Shown: positions 1 through 8,437, counted from the stretch's first letter. The stretch: DNA of 64,000 bases from Mucilaginibacter aquaedulcis (GCF_030409325.1 NZ_JAUFPR010000003.1:62001-126000); one strand, 5' to 3'. A program made the numbers and translations. Notes: a model not told the origin generated them from the letters alone.

Positions 1-369
1 TTGTTTTTCCAGGTTTTTGCGGGTATTGTCAAGCTCGTTTTCCTTGCGGTTCATATTCTCCAAACGCTGGTTTAACGATTGCTCCTTTTGTTTAACACCG
101 TTTTCGCGCTGATTAATGGTGTTATTTTTAGTGTTAACTTCCTGCTCATGCTCGGCCTTCATCTGTAAAAACTTCTCTTTGGCTTCCAACAGCTTGTTCT
201 TTTTCAGAATTTCGGCATTGTTTTCGGCATCCTTCAGTATCTTTTTCACTTTGTTTTGTGCCGATGTTTCCTGGTCTTTGAAAAGCTTCCGCAACAGGAA
301 ACGGCCGATGACGATGCCCACAATGGCACCAATCAACAGCCCAATAATAATGTATAATAATACGTCCAT
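1..369 (-). CDS. rny: Ribonuclease Y, N-terminal part (cut by window edge)
   Basis: This is the first 123 codons of a minus-strand gene that continues beyond position 1. It begins MDVLLYIIIGLLIGAIVGIV, a single N-terminal membrane anchor, followed by RFLLRKLF and then a long charged heptad-like coiled coil rich in K, E, Q and N. That order (anchor, then coiled coil, with KH and HD domains expected later) is the signature of RNase Y, the membrane-bound endonuclease that starts mRNA decay. The catalytic KH and HD domains are outside the window and were not seen. It lies downstream of zapA and the structured RNA in the same direction, an arrangement I recall for 6S loci in Bacteroidota. The start ATG at 369 is the only one that precedes the membrane anchor. 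Confidence 0.88.
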   Translation of the reverse strand, partial: MDVLLYIIIGLLIGAIVGIVIGRFLLRKLFKDQETSAQNKVKKILKDAENNAEILKKNKLLEAKEKFLQMKAEHEQEVNTKNNTINQRENGVKQKEQSLNQRLENMNRKENELDNTRKNLEKQ

Positions 370-407
370 CTTCTTTTTTTAGGGTAAGGTTATGTAGTTA
401 TATAAAT

Positions 408-572
408 AAAAAAACCGCAACTAATTTTTAAGTATCATGTATTTAAAAACTTCATTTCGGATATTGGAATCATGGGTTACGTTAAAACATAGAGTAACGC
501 ATGCCTCTTTGATCCGCTTAATATTGAAGCGTTAAGTTTTTAATAGTGAAACCTAAAATTTAACTGCGGTTA
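408..572 (-). ncRNA. ssrS: Structured RNA, probable 6S RNA
   Basis: Between zapA and rny the minus strand can fold into one long rod. Bases 547-569 pair with 415-437 at 21 of 23 positions (three G-U pairs), then after a small internal loop 534-543 pair perfectly with 443-452. Further in, a CGCTT/AAGCG hairpin (loop CAATATT) and an apical stem (CATGCGTTAC with GTAACCCATG, 9 of 10 paired) close the rod. The outer stem is followed directly by seven U residues (408-414), so it could also end transcription. A rod of about 155 nt with a closing stem, a central open region and a terminal stem is the 6S RNA plan, which binds housekeeping RNA polymerase. Location beside zapA matches the ssrS neighbourhood in other bacteria. 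No consensus promoter is seen just upstream, so it may be processed from the zapA transcript. The fold is read directly; the 6S identity is inference. Confidence 0.65.
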
Positions 573-614
573 AATCTTAATGTGCTCTGTATGTATATTA
601 TGTAAGAACGTTAA

Positions 615-905
615 TTACTTTGAGAAAAATTCAGTCAGCAAATGATCTAACTGATACACCTTTTCGGCAATATCGGTATCTTCAACGGTAACTTTCTTTT
701 CTGCCTTTAACGATGATGTAGCATAATGCAACACCGCCATTGAAAGCAAATCCTGTTTATCCCTCACCGCGTAATTTTCCTGATATTCTTTTATCCGGTC
801 ATTAATCAGTTTGGCCGCCCTGCGTATTATTTCTTCTTCCTCCATGTTTACCTTTAAGGGGTAAACTCTGTCAGCAATATTTATTTTTATTGAGATTTCT
901 CCCAT
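615..905 (-). CDS. zapA: Cell division protein ZapA
   Basis: A 96-residue protein beginning MGEISIKINIADRVYPLKV and containing EEEEIIRRAAKLINDRIKEY followed by a C-terminal helix. This is the ZapA pattern: a small beta-rich head with the conserved stretch leading into a dimerising coiled coil. ZapA binds FtsZ and bundles protofilaments at the Z-ring. The frame is open for 15 codons upstream to 950, but the start at 905 is preferred because it gives the family's usual N-terminus and is preceded by GAAAGG. It follows a small coiled-coil gene by 20 bp and belongs to the pheT transcription unit, with the 6S-like RNA and rny downstream. Confidence 0.88.
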   Translation of the reverse strand: MGEISIKINIADRVYPLKVNMEEEEIIRRAAKLINDRIKEYQENYAVRDKQDLLSMAVLHYATSSLKAEKKVTVEDTDIAEKVYQLDHLLTEFFSK

Positions 906-925
906 TGAGCCTTTCACTTTTTGTA

Positions 926-1216
926 TTATTTCTTCAATAATACAATACACTTATCTATTTCCTGCACAAAGTCGTTAATTTTTTGCTTTATGTCAAGACT
1001 TTTCTCATTTGTTTCTGAAAATGATTTTGCCAGCTTCAATACACGAAGCTTTTCTTCCAGCTCTTTTGTCTTGGCTTTGCTTGCATCAAGCGCCACGGTT
1101 AAAGCCTCACTTTCCAGTTTTAACAAATCGTTTTCCTCCTGTAAAGCACCGCAAAGCTCTATTAACCGCTCGGTTTTGTCTACAATTTTATTTAATTGTT
1201 CTGCTACAGAAGGCAT
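926..1216 (-). CDS. Small coiled-coil protein upstream of zapA
   Basis: A 96-residue protein (MPSVAEQLNKIVDKTERLIE...) that is almost wholly predicted helix, with long heptad-like runs of L, E and K between about residues 5 and 65 and no membrane segment. I do not recognise a named family. Its size, coiled-coil nature and position 20 bp upstream of zapA suggest a role in division, perhaps like ZapB, but that is inference only. It would be translated from the pheT transcript. The overlapping plus-strand frame over the same bases is a shadow. Confidence 0.7.
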   Translation of the reverse strand: MPSVAEQLNKIVDKTERLIELCGALQEENDLLKLESEALTVALDASKAKTKELEEKLRVLKLAKSFSETNEKSLDIKQKINDFVQEIDKCIVLLKK

Positions 1217-1239
1217 TTCTTTTAAATCCTGTTTTTTAA

Positions 1240-1429
1240 ATTCTAAATCCTAAACTCCAAATCTCCGAAAATCTAATTTCTAAATCTCAAATCAGAAATT
1301 TTAATTTTCCGAATTCTAACTTCCTGAGAATCTAATTATTAAACTCTAAATTTTAATCTTAAATAAAATCCAAAATTTCTACTCCGAAACTCTAAATCCG
1401 AAATCGAAATTCCCAGATCCGAAATCAAA
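1240..1429. repeat. Degenerate GATTTnGnA-type low-complexity repeat
   Basis: The 213 bp between pheT and the coiled-coil gene are made of imperfect copies of an 8-11 bp unit, read on the minus strand as GGATTTAGA, GAGTTTCGG, GGATTTTAT and similar. The same kind of run occurs upstream of pheT (3861-3907) and upstream of gldA (20935-20975). No gene, terminator or clear promoter was seen in it. Confidence 0.6.
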
Positions 1430-3829
1430 TTATTTCCTGATCTCGGCTCCGGCCTCTTTACCTAAGTTATAAATTAATTTTTGCATAATGCTGTCAATCG
1501 CTTTATCGGTCAGGGTTTTTTCTATATCCTGAATAACAAAGCTCAGCGCGTATGATTTTTTACCTGCCGGCAGTTTATCACCTTCGTAAACGTCAAATAC
1601 ACTAACTTCCTTCAGCAGTTTGCGTTCGGTACGCAGGGCAATCTGTTTCAGCTGGCCAAAAGAAACACTCTTATCAATCAGCATTGACAGGTCGCGCCTT
1701 ACCGCCGGGAACTTAGAAACTTCCTGGTAAACGATCTTATTTTTACGTACACCGTTCAGCACAAGGTCAAAGTTAAAGTCGGCATAAAACACTTCCTTAT
1801 CCACATCAACCTTTTTCAGCGCTCTTGCTGCTACCGGGCCAAACTTAACCAACTGTTTACCATTCACCATGTACTGCAGGCCGAAAGCCAGTTTTGAACA
1901 GGTAGCATCTTCAACCACGTAATCGGTAATGCTTAACCGTTGTAAAATACCATCAACAATGGCTTTCAGGTTATAGAAAGTAACCGGCTGAGATTTCTGA
2001 TTCCATTGCTCAACCGCATTTGCGCCGGTAATGAAAATTGAGAAACGCTGTACCTCGGTATATTTATCGTCTTTAACACTGTAGATCTTACCAAACTCGT
2101 AAAATTTAAGATCGGCGGCACGGCGGTTCTGGTTGTAGACAATAGCCTCCAGCCCTGAATAAACCATGCTCTGGCGCATTACATCCAGATCGCTGCTTAA
2201 AGGGTTCAGGATTTTCACCGCGGTATCCAGGTTATCCGAATAAGCCGACTTGGTAAGCGAGTTGGCCAATATCTCGTTAAAGCCGTTGGCGGTAAGCAGG
2301 TCAGAAATCTGATTTTGTACTGTATCTTTCTCTGCCCTTTGCGAGTTATTTAACGATGCTCTGATCTGGGTAGGTATCTCGATATTGTTGTAACCATAAA
2401 TACGCAGCACTTCTTCCACAATATCAACCTCACGGGTAACGTCAACACGGTATGGCGGCACCTGCAATGACAAGCCTTCTTCCGTTTCGCTAACCACTTT
2501 AATATCCAGCGCCTCAATGATCGATTTGATCTCGGTATGCGGAATCAGTTTACCTATCAGCCTGTTGATGTTTTTATAGGTTACATCAACCGCGAATGGC
2601 GCAACTGGCACCGGGTAGTGGTCAACAATTTCTGATGATACCTCGCCACCAGCTACCTCTTGTATTAACAATGCGGCACGCTTAAGGGCGAAAACTGTCA
2701 TATCAGGATCGGTACCACGCTCAAAACGGAACGAAGCATCGGTTTTTAAGCCATGCCTTTTAGCCGTTTTGCGGATACTAACCGGATTGAAGTAAGCACT
2801 CTCGATAAAAACACTGTTGGTCGACTCCTTAATACCCGAATGAATACCACCAAACACACCTGCAATGCTCATAGGCTCCTCGGCATTACCTATCATAAGG
2901 TCCTGCTCTGATAACTTACGTTCTACATCATCAAGCGTTTTAAATGGAGTGCCTTCCGGGAAGTTTTTAACACGAATAGTATTGCCTTTAATTTCATCAG
3001 CATCAAAAGCATGCAGCGGCTGACCTAACTCATGCAAAACATAGTTGGTAACATCCACAATGTTATTGATTGCCCGGATGCCGATAACAGCCAAACGCTC
3101 CTTTAACCATTGCGGTGACTCCTTAACGGTAACTCCGCTAACAGTTACGCCCGAAAACCTTGGGGCAGCCTGTTCGTTCTCGACAACAACATTTATAACT
3201 CTGCTGGTGTTGGCTACTTTGAACGCGCTAACATCCGGATGCTTAATAGCGATCTTTAAGAATGCAGCAACATCACGGGCAGTACCCAGATGTGATGCAG
3301 CATCTGCACGGTTAGGTGTTAAACCTATCTCGTACATATAGTCGTCGTTTAGTTTAAAATATTCCTTAGCCGGGGTACCTACGGGTGCATCAGCATCAAG
3401 CACCATGATACCTTCGTGGCTGGTACCTAAACCTATCTCATCTTCAGCGCAGATCATCCCTTCAGAAACCTCACCGCGTATCTTTGATTTTTTAATGGCA
3501 AAAGGTTCGCCCGATACCGGGTAAACGGTAGTACCAACAACAGCCACCACTACTTTTTGTCCCGCTGCTACATTAGCGGCACCGCAAACAATCTGCAGAT
3601 CTTCCGGACCGCCAACATCAACCTTGGTTACATGCAGGTGATCAGAATTGGCATGGTCAACGCTCTCCTTTACATAACCGATCACCAGGCCCTCAAGACC
3701 GCCGGGGATAGGTTGTACTTTTTCCAGGCTCTCCACCTCCAAACCGGTACCGGTAAGGATAATTGAAATTTCCTGTGGAGTTTTATCTGTATCAATAAAT
3801 TCTTTAAGCCAGTTATATGATATCTTCAT
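1430..3829 (-). CDS. pheT: Phenylalanyl-tRNA synthetase beta subunit
   Basis: A 799-residue protein that begins MKISYNWLKEFIDTD, the standard PheT N-terminus. Domains in order: an OB-fold tRNA-binding domain (about 40-150, with HANSDHLHVTKVDVG), B3/B4 editing domain (about 210-390, with NNIVDVTNYVLHELGQPLHAFD), B5 domain (about 400-480), the catalytic-like core, and a C-terminal ferredoxin-fold anticodon-binding domain starting near SKFPAVRRDLSMLI. With PheS it charges tRNA-Phe in the cytoplasm and edits mischarged tyrosine. Length and domain order are normal. pheS is not adjacent here. It heads the minus-strand unit that runs on to the coiled-coil gene, zapA, the 6S-like RNA and rny. A -7 box lies 20 bp upstream of the start. 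Confidence 0.97.
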   Translation of the reverse strand: MKISYNWLKEFIDTDKTPQEISIILTGTGLEVESLEKVQPIPGGLEGLVIGYVKESVDHANSDHLHVTKVDVGGPEDLQIVCGAANVAAGQKVVVAVVGTTVYPVSGEPFAIKKSKIRGEVSEGMICAEDEIGLGTSHEGIMVLDADAPVGTPAKEYFKLNDDYMYEIGLTPNRADAASHLGTARDVAAFLKIAIKHPDVSAFKVANTSRVINVVVENEQAAPRFSGVTVSGVTVKESPQWLKERLAVIGIRAINNIVDVTNYVLHELGQPLHAFDADEIKGNTIRVKNFPEGTPFKTLDDVERKLSEQDLMIGNAEEPMSIAGVFGGIHSGIKESTNSVFIESAYFNPVSIRKTAKRHGLKTDASFRFERGTDPDMTVFALKRAALLIQEVAGGEVSSEIVDHYPVPVAPFAVDVTYKNINRLIGKLIPHTEIKSIIEALDIKVVSETEEGLSLQVPPYRVDVTREVDIVEEVLRIYGYNNIEIPTQIRASLNNSQRAEKDTVQNQISDLLTANGFNEILANSLTKSAYSDNLDTAVKILNPLSSDLDVMRQSMVYSGLEAIVYNQNRRAADLKFYEFGKIYSVKDDKYTEVQRFSIFITGANAVEQWNQKSQPVTFYNLKAIVDGILQRLSITDYVVEDATCSKLAFGLQYMVNGKQLVKFGPVAARALKKVDVDKEVFYADFNFDLVLNGVRKNKIVYQEVSKFPAVRRDLSMLIDKSVSFGQLKQIALRTERKLLKEVSVFDVYEGDKLPAGKKSYALSFVIQDIEKTLTDKAIDSIMQKLIYNLGKEAGAEIRK

Positions 3830-3849
3830 CAGTAAGCAATGATAATCGG

Positions 3850-3857
3850 CAAAGATA
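3850..3857 (-). promoter_or_regulatory. -7 promoter box of pheT
   Basis: On the minus strand TATCTTTG matches the Bacteroidota -7 consensus TAnnTTTG, about 20 bp before the pheT start. I see no good TTG -33 element at the right distance because the upstream DNA is the GGATTTGGGATTT repeat. Confidence 0.5.
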
Positions 3858-3860
3858 TAA

Positions 3861-3907
3861 AGATTTCGGAAGTCGGATTTGGGATTTGGGATTTAAAATG
3901 GATTTTT
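3861..3907. repeat. GGATTTGGGATTT low-complexity repeat upstream of pheT
   Basis: A short run of imperfect GGATTTNG units (GTCGGATTTGGGATTTGGGA) next to the pheT -7 box. It resembles the runs at 1240-1429 and 20935-20975. Confidence 0.55.
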
Positions 3908-3978
3908 TGTGTATTATTCTACTACTGCGAGATTAGCGCAGTGTATCTCATAGCGGCAGACAAGAAAAGACTTAAAAT

Positions 3979-4437
3979 TTAAAAAAACACAGCCATTACC
4001 CAAAATAAAATTAAAACTACAGGTAAAGATGCCAGTATAATCTTTAGGGACCGGGATAAATGGCTAACCTGGGTTATTTTTTTATAGTTGATTAGAAACA
4101 CAATAGAATTTATCAAATTATAGATATACAAAAACAATGTGCTTACAAGTAATAAATTACCAAGATTTAATGTCCAGCGTAAGTCACTCAAAAAGTTAAT
4201 CTCTAAAAATGAAAGTCCAATTAAACTGCTAAGCGCAATAACCGAAGCTGCTTTAGGGTAAAAGAGATATAATGCGGACGCAACAGCAAATAACAAAAGA
4301 GAAGATATTAATGTAATGTAGGGTATAATATTTGCCGGACCAGCTGAAAAGCCCCATAAAAACGTATTTGCATAAAACATCATAAACCCATAAAGCAAGT
4401 AAGGCAAATAGAATTTAACCAGGACAGATCTATTCAA
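3979..4437 (-). CDS. Hypothetical multi-pass membrane protein
   Basis: A 152-residue protein that I do not recognise. It has four or five hydrophobic segments (about 8-28, 37-58, 63-82, 90-117 and 130-150) separated by short loops, and an arginine/lysine-rich patch before the last segment (KKITQVSHLSRSLK). No enzyme motif is visible. It sits downstream of radC in the same direction, separated by 30 bp of a TTTTTAATTTTGACTTTTGA repeat, so co-transcription is possible. Base composition is more A/T-rich than its neighbours. Confidence 0.7.
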   Translation of the reverse strand: MNRSVLVKFYLPYLLYGFMMFYANTFLWGFSAGPANIIPYITLISSLLLFAVASALYLFYPKAASVIALSSLIGLSFLEINFLSDLRWTLNLGNLLLVSTLFLYIYNLINSIVFLINYKKITQVSHLSRSLKIILASLPVVLILFWVMAVFF

Positions 4438-4467
4438 ATTTTTGACTTTTTAATTTTGACTTTTGAT

Positions 4468-5166
4468 TTAAATAATCCCTTCATCTGCAAAGCTATAATA
4501 CCCGTTGTCAGTAATGATTAAATGATCAAGTACATTGATTTCGAGCATTTTGCCGGCGGCACTTATTTTTTTGGTGAGGTCGATATCCTGTTGGCTGGGC
4601 TTCAGGTTGCCCGATGGGTGATTATGGATAAGGATAATACCGCTGGCCTGCTGCTGCAGGGCCATATAAAAGATAATTTTAGGATCGGCAACAGTGGCTG
4701 ACAGGCCGCCCTTGCTTACCAGCTCCTTAGCCAATACTTTTTGCGAACGGCCAACCAGCAATATCCAAAACTCCTCGTGATTAAGATCAATAAGGTGGCG
4801 GCGCATAATATTGTAGGCATCGCGGCTGCCGCTAATATATTCAATGGCTTTAACCTCGGTATCGTTACGGCGGCGGCCAATTTCAAGGGCGGCAATAATG
4901 GAAATGGCTTTGGCCTCTCCTATCCCCTTAAATTTGGAAAGCTCGCTGATGGAGGCTTTACCCAACTTGTTCAGATCGTTTTCGTAGTGGTGCAGTATGC
5001 GCATACTCAGCTCAACCGCGGTTTCGGTGCGGCTGCCCGAGCCGATAAGTATGGCTATCAGTTCGGCATCAGTTAACGCGCGGCGACCCTGGGTGCTCAG
5101 TTTCTCGCGCGGACGGTCTTCCTCGGCCCATGATTTAATACTGATCTTGTCTTTGTAGTTTTCCAC
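4468..5166 (-). CDS. radC: RadC/JAB-family protein
   Basis: A 232-residue protein with the RadC layout: an N-terminal helix-hairpin-helix region (about 1-95, with LSKFKGIGEAKA) and a C-terminal JAB/MPN domain (about 105-230). The metal site HNHPSG (181-186) with D194 is intact, as is the closing LDHLIITDNGYYSFAD. The family was named for a radiation phenotype, but its exact role in DNA repair or recombination is uncertain; the JAB fold suggests a metal-dependent hydrolase. Length is typical of chromosomal copies. It is not next to any mobile element genes. Confidence 0.92.
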   Translation of the reverse strand: MENYKDKISIKSWAEEDRPREKLSTQGRRALTDAELIAILIGSGSRTETAVELSMRILHHYENDLNKLGKASISELSKFKGIGEAKAISIIAALEIGRRRNDTEVKAIEYISGSRDAYNIMRRHLIDLNHEEFWILLVGRSQKVLAKELVSKGGLSATVADPKIIFYMALQQQASGIILIHNHPSGNLKPSQQDIDLTKKISAAGKMLEINVLDHLIITDNGYYSFADEGII

Positions 5167-5225
5167 GGCATTAAATTATGGAAATTATTTTGCCCGGGGT
5201 GTAGTTTTTAGAATTATAGGATTTA

Positions 5226-5358
5226 TCTGAACCAGGATTAAACAGATTTATCTGATTAGAGGATTTTACATCAATTTCAGATTATCTTGGTAATCTCTAA
5301 ATCCTCAAAATCTTGGTTCAGACAAATTCGCGATTGCCACGCTACGCAGCAATGACAA
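5226..5358. repeat. Intergenic palindromic repeats (two families)
   Basis: Bases 5226-5239 (TCTGAACCAGGATT) and 5309-5322 (AATCTTGGTTCAGA) form an inverted repeat matching at 13 of 14 positions around an A/T-rich core containing GGATTTTACATCAATTTCAG. It is followed at once by 5329-5358 (CGATTGCCACGCTACGCAGC then AATGACAA), a partial copy of the TTGCGAGCGCAGCG repeat found in full at 24616-24686. No gene is seen here. Confidence 0.7.
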
Positions 5359-5391
5359 GTTTTATTTCCCCTTTTAGATTTACCCCCAAAC

Positions 5392-5425
5392 AAAAAAGGG
5401 ATCATGCCGCGGCACAATCCCTTTT
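5392..5425 (-). terminator. Terminator of rpsT
   Basis: A hairpin reading AAGGGATTGTGCCGCGGCAT on the minus strand, closed by ATGATCCCTT and followed by six T, about 20 bp after the rpsT stop codon. Confidence 0.85.
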
Positions 5426-5445
5426 AAATATTTTGAAAGCTAAGA

Positions 5446-5700
5446 TTAGCTTAAGCCATTAACAAATTTAGTAAGCTTTGATTTATTGTTTGAAGCTTTA
5501 TTTTTGTGAATAACGTTCTTTTTGGCTAAACGGTCTAACATAGAGATCACTTTACCTAACAGTGCGCTTGCATCAGCTTTAGTAGTGGTGTTTCTTAATT
5601 TCTTAATAGCGTTCCTGGTTGTTTTAGCCTGGTACCTGTTACGCAGACGCTTCGCAGCGTTTGCCCTGATTCTTTTTAAAGACGATTTATGATTTGCCAT
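5446..5700 (-). CDS. rpsT: 30S ribosomal protein S20
   Basis: An 84-residue, strongly basic protein beginning MANHKSSLKRIRANAAKRLR, the conserved S20 N-terminus, and ending with three-helix-bundle sequence (KNVIHKNKASNNKSKLTKF). S20 binds 16S rRNA early in small-subunit assembly. Length is normal. It is a single-gene unit with its own consensus promoter (5743-5773) and a strong terminator (5392-5425). Confidence 0.97.
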   Translation of the reverse strand: MANHKSSLKRIRANAAKRLRNRYQAKTTRNAIKKLRNTTTKADASALLGKVISMLDRLAKKNVIHKNKASNNKSKLTKFVNGLS

Positions 5701-5742
5701 TGTATAGCTTTGTTATTCTTTTTTCTATTTATTTAAGGACTG

Positions 5743-5773
5743 CAAATATAGGTTGATAAATTTAAATACGCAA
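5743..5773 (-). promoter_or_regulatory. Bacteroidota-type promoter of rpsT
   Basis: The minus strand shows TTG (5771-5773), 20 bp, then TATATTTG (5743-5750), fitting TTG-N19/20-TAnnTTTG. It lies 42 bp upstream of the rpsT start. Confidence 0.75.
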
Positions 5774-5963
5774 GTGGTTTTTTATTAAAATTTTAAACTT
5801 TTATAAACAACGTTTATCTGCATAGTATTGATAACGTTATTGTTAAGCTATCAACTTATTTTACTTTACTTGTAATGGGGCTTTTAGCGCTGCAAAAGCA
5901 ATATGCCCCCGCCGCCAAACGTTATGTTTTCTGATCCCACAAGTTTAAAACCTCGGCCATACT

Positions 5964-6716
5964 ATGGATAGCACCAAAAGATTCAGCAACCGTGTAGAAG
6001 ATTACGTTAAGTACCGCCCGCACTACCCCGCCGAAATTATTGACTTTTTACAGGACAATTATGGATTAACCATACATAAACTCATTGCTGATATTGGTGC
6101 CGGTACAGGCATATCAACCGAACTATTTTTAGATGCCGGTTACCAGACCATTGCTGTTGAGCCTAATACCGAAATGCGGCAAAAAGCCATTGAACTGCTA
6201 AGCCCCTATCCTGGTTTTTCCACTACAGACGGCACCGCCGAAAACACCGGGCTATCCGCAGGCAGTATGGACGCGGTTATCGCCGGGCAGGCCTTTCACT
6301 GGTTTAACGCTACGGAAACCCGCAAAGAGTTTAAGCGCATACTGAAACCCGGCGGCATCGTGGTGCTCATCTGGAACGAACGTAAAACATCGTCGGATTT
6401 TGAAAAGGAGTATGACCAGCTCATCATCACCCACGGGCAGGACTATGTTAAGATTGACCATCGTAACATTGATATCGAACATATCGGCGCGTTTTATGCT
6501 CCCGAACCTTTCAGGCTGGAGGTATTCCCCAACAAACAGGTTTTTGATTTTGAGGGATTGGCAGGGCGACTGCTTTCGTCGTCATACATGCCCACGAAAA
6601 CTCACCCGGGGTATCAACTCATGATCAACGATCTGCAGCAGCTGTTTAACCGCTACCAGCAGCACGAGCTGATCACCATTAATTACGATACTAAGGTTTA
6701 TGTAGGGAAACTTTAA
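5964..6716 (+). CDS. Class I SAM-dependent methyltransferase
   Basis: A 250-residue cytosolic protein with the class I methyltransferase core. Motif I is ADIGAGTGISTELF (about residues 42-55), the acidic end of strand 2 is in AVEPNTEM, and the post-core region reads FHWFNATETRKEFKRILKPG. The substrate is unknown; the pattern resembles the UbiE/Methyltransf_11 group of small-molecule enzymes. The start codon is 263 bp from rpsT, which is divergent. Its 3' end overlaps the convergent HAD gene by 4 bp (6713-6716), so the two share their stop region. Confidence 0.85.
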   Translation: MDSTKRFSNRVEDYVKYRPHYPAEIIDFLQDNYGLTIHKLIADIGAGTGISTELFLDAGYQTIAVEPNTEMRQKAIELLSPYPGFSTTDGTAENTGLSAGSMDAVIAGQAFHWFNATETRKEFKRILKPGGIVVLIWNERKTSSDFEKEYDQLIITHGQDYVKIDHRNIDIEHIGAFYAPEPFRLEVFPNKQVFDFEGLAGRLLSSSYMPTKTHPGYQLMINDLQQLFNRYQQHELITINYDTKVYVGKL

Positions 6717-7378
6717 GCTATCAAACCTTCATTAATCAAATACTCCTTTGCCTGGTTAAAATCCAGGAAAAGCTTATCGGCTATGGTTAGTTTATGATGT
6801 TCATCCGTATTACTTTGGATGGCTATACAGGTTAACCCTGCGGCCTTTGCCGATTTTATACCATTGATGGTATCTTCAAAAACCAAACATTCTTCCTTTT
6901 GCAAACCCAGTTTCTCCACACACAACAGGTAGCTTTCCGGGTCGGGTTTACTTTTGGTAACCTCTGTACGGGTAATAATGAGTTCAAAATACCTGCCTAA
7001 ACCATTCCGTTCAAAAACGGCCTCCACATCCTGCCGCGGACTCGAGGTTACCAACGCCAGCCTTAGGTTCTGCGCCCTGAAATATTCCAGCACATCAGCC
7101 ACGTAAGGCATCAGGTTTACATCCTTTGTTTTCAGGCGCTCCAATGTTAATCGTTCCCGCTTTTCAATAATGTGGGGCAATGGAGCGGTAATATTATAGA
7201 TTTCAATGAGGCGTGCCGCGTTGGCTGGCATGGGTACACCCGCATAATTCTTTAACCAATCGGCATAACTCAGCTCAACATTAAATTCTTCCAAAATTTC
7301 GTTCCAGCATTCAAAATGAAAAAATTCGGAGTCTATCAGGGTACCATCAAGGTCAAACAACAAAGCTTTAAGGGACAT
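6713..7378 (-). CDS. HAD-superfamily phosphatase / phosphoglucomutase-like
   Basis: A 221-residue HAD hydrolase. Motif I is FDLDGTLIDSE (nucleophile D9, acid D11), motif II is LVTSS, motif III is KSKPDP and motif IV is FEDTINGI. A helical cap lies between motif I and II (about residues 15-85), the C1 type of beta-phosphoglucomutase and related sugar phosphatases. The physiological substrate cannot be told from the sequence. It is convergent with the methyltransferase and diverges from the phospholipase-like gene across a 77-bp spacer. Confidence 0.88.
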   Translation of the reverse strand: MSLKALLFDLDGTLIDSEFFHFECWNEILEEFNVELSYADWLKNYAGVPMPANAARLIEIYNITAPLPHIIEKRERLTLERLKTKDVNLMPYVADVLEYFRAQNLRLALVTSSPRQDVEAVFERNGLGRYFELIITRTEVTKSKPDPESYLLCVEKLGLQKEECLVFEDTINGIKSAKAAGLTCIAIQSNTDEHHKLTIADKLFLDFNQAKEYLINEGLIA

Positions 7379-7455
7379 TGGTAACAGGTTTAGATAGTAA
7401 AGTTATAAACTTTGTTGTTTAATTAATTTGAAACTCAAAACTAAAGGCCATATTT

Positions 7456-8427
7456 ATGCCCATGAAGCGCCGCTTTATTTTAGGTTTATCAGGCATTTGT
7501 TTAATACTGCTTTGCTCGTCGTGGGGCTTTTTCGCGCATTATCGTATTGGCCGGCTGGCGGTGTTTACCCTACCCAAAGCCATGGCCGGCTTCTACAAAA
7601 ATAATATCGACTATCTGACACAGCACGCCGTGAGTGCCGACAAACGCCGGTATGTTGACTCGACCGAGGCCCCAAGGCATTTTTTTGATGCTGACCACTA
7701 TGGCAAAAAGCCTTTTGCTGCCATACCTCAAAAGTGGAAGGCCGCAGCCGCGAAATACACTGCTGATACATTAGATAAATATGGCACCGTTCCGTGGACC
7801 ATCCAATATCAGTATTATAAACTTGTGCGGGCATTTAAGGCGCATGATACTACGGCTATTCTCAACACATCGGCCAACCTTGGACATTACATTGCCGATG
7901 CGCATGTGCCGCTGCATTTAACCCAAAACTATAACGGGCAGCTCAGCGGCCAAACCGGGATACACGCCCTTTGGGAGAGCCGTATCCCCGAGTTATCTGC
8001 CAAACGCTATAATTACTTTGTGGGCAGGGCGCGCTATATTGAAAATCCTCTGGCCGAAGCTTTTAAAATTTGCCGCATATCCTATAAAAGTGTGGATACA
8101 GTTTTACGGATGGAAAGCCAGCTCGGTAAAACCTTTCCGGCCGATAAAAAATATGGCATGGTATTACATGGCAAAAAAGAAATTAGTGCTTATTCAGATG
8201 CCTATAGCCTTGCCTACCAAAAACTATTGAAAGGAATGATTGAGCGACAGTTACGCGCTTCTATACTTTCGGTAGGGAGCTTCTGGTATTCGGCATGGGT
8301 TGATGCCGGTCAGCCCGATCTGAATAAGTTGATCAAACAGCCCCTAAGCGAAATGGAGAAAAATAACTTACACCGCGAGGAAGTGATGTACGGGGCCGGA
8401 AAATGTATTTATCAATCGGGTAGGTAA
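7456..8427 (+). CDS. Zinc-dependent phospholipase C / S1-P1 nuclease-like protein
   Basis: A 323-residue protein with an N-terminal signal or anchor (about 5-25), so probably exported. The mature N-terminus WGFFAHYRIG, then APRHFFDADHY (about 73-83), LGHYIADAHVPLHLTQNYNG (about 141-160) and HALWESRIPEL supply the His/Asp/Trp zinc ligands of the phospholipase C / S1-P1 nuclease fold. Whether it cuts lipids or nucleic acids cannot be settled; it resembles Bacteroidota proteins annotated as zinc dependent phospholipase C. ATG at 7456 is used; the ATG two codons later would also serve. It appears to be a single-gene unit. Confidence 0.82.
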   Translation: MPMKRRFILGLSGICLILLCSSWGFFAHYRIGRLAVFTLPKAMAGFYKNNIDYLTQHAVSADKRRYVDSTEAPRHFFDADHYGKKPFAAIPQKWKAAAAKYTADTLDKYGTVPWTIQYQYYKLVRAFKAHDTTAILNTSANLGHYIADAHVPLHLTQNYNGQLSGQTGIHALWESRIPELSAKRYNYFVGRARYIENPLAEAFKICRISYKSVDTVLRMESQLGKTFPADKKYGMVLHGKKEISAYSDAYSLAYQKLLKGMIERQLRASILSVGSFWYSAWVDAGQPDLNKLIKQPLSEMEKNNLHREEVMYGAGKCIYQSGR

Positions 8428-8437
8428 CCGCACTCAT

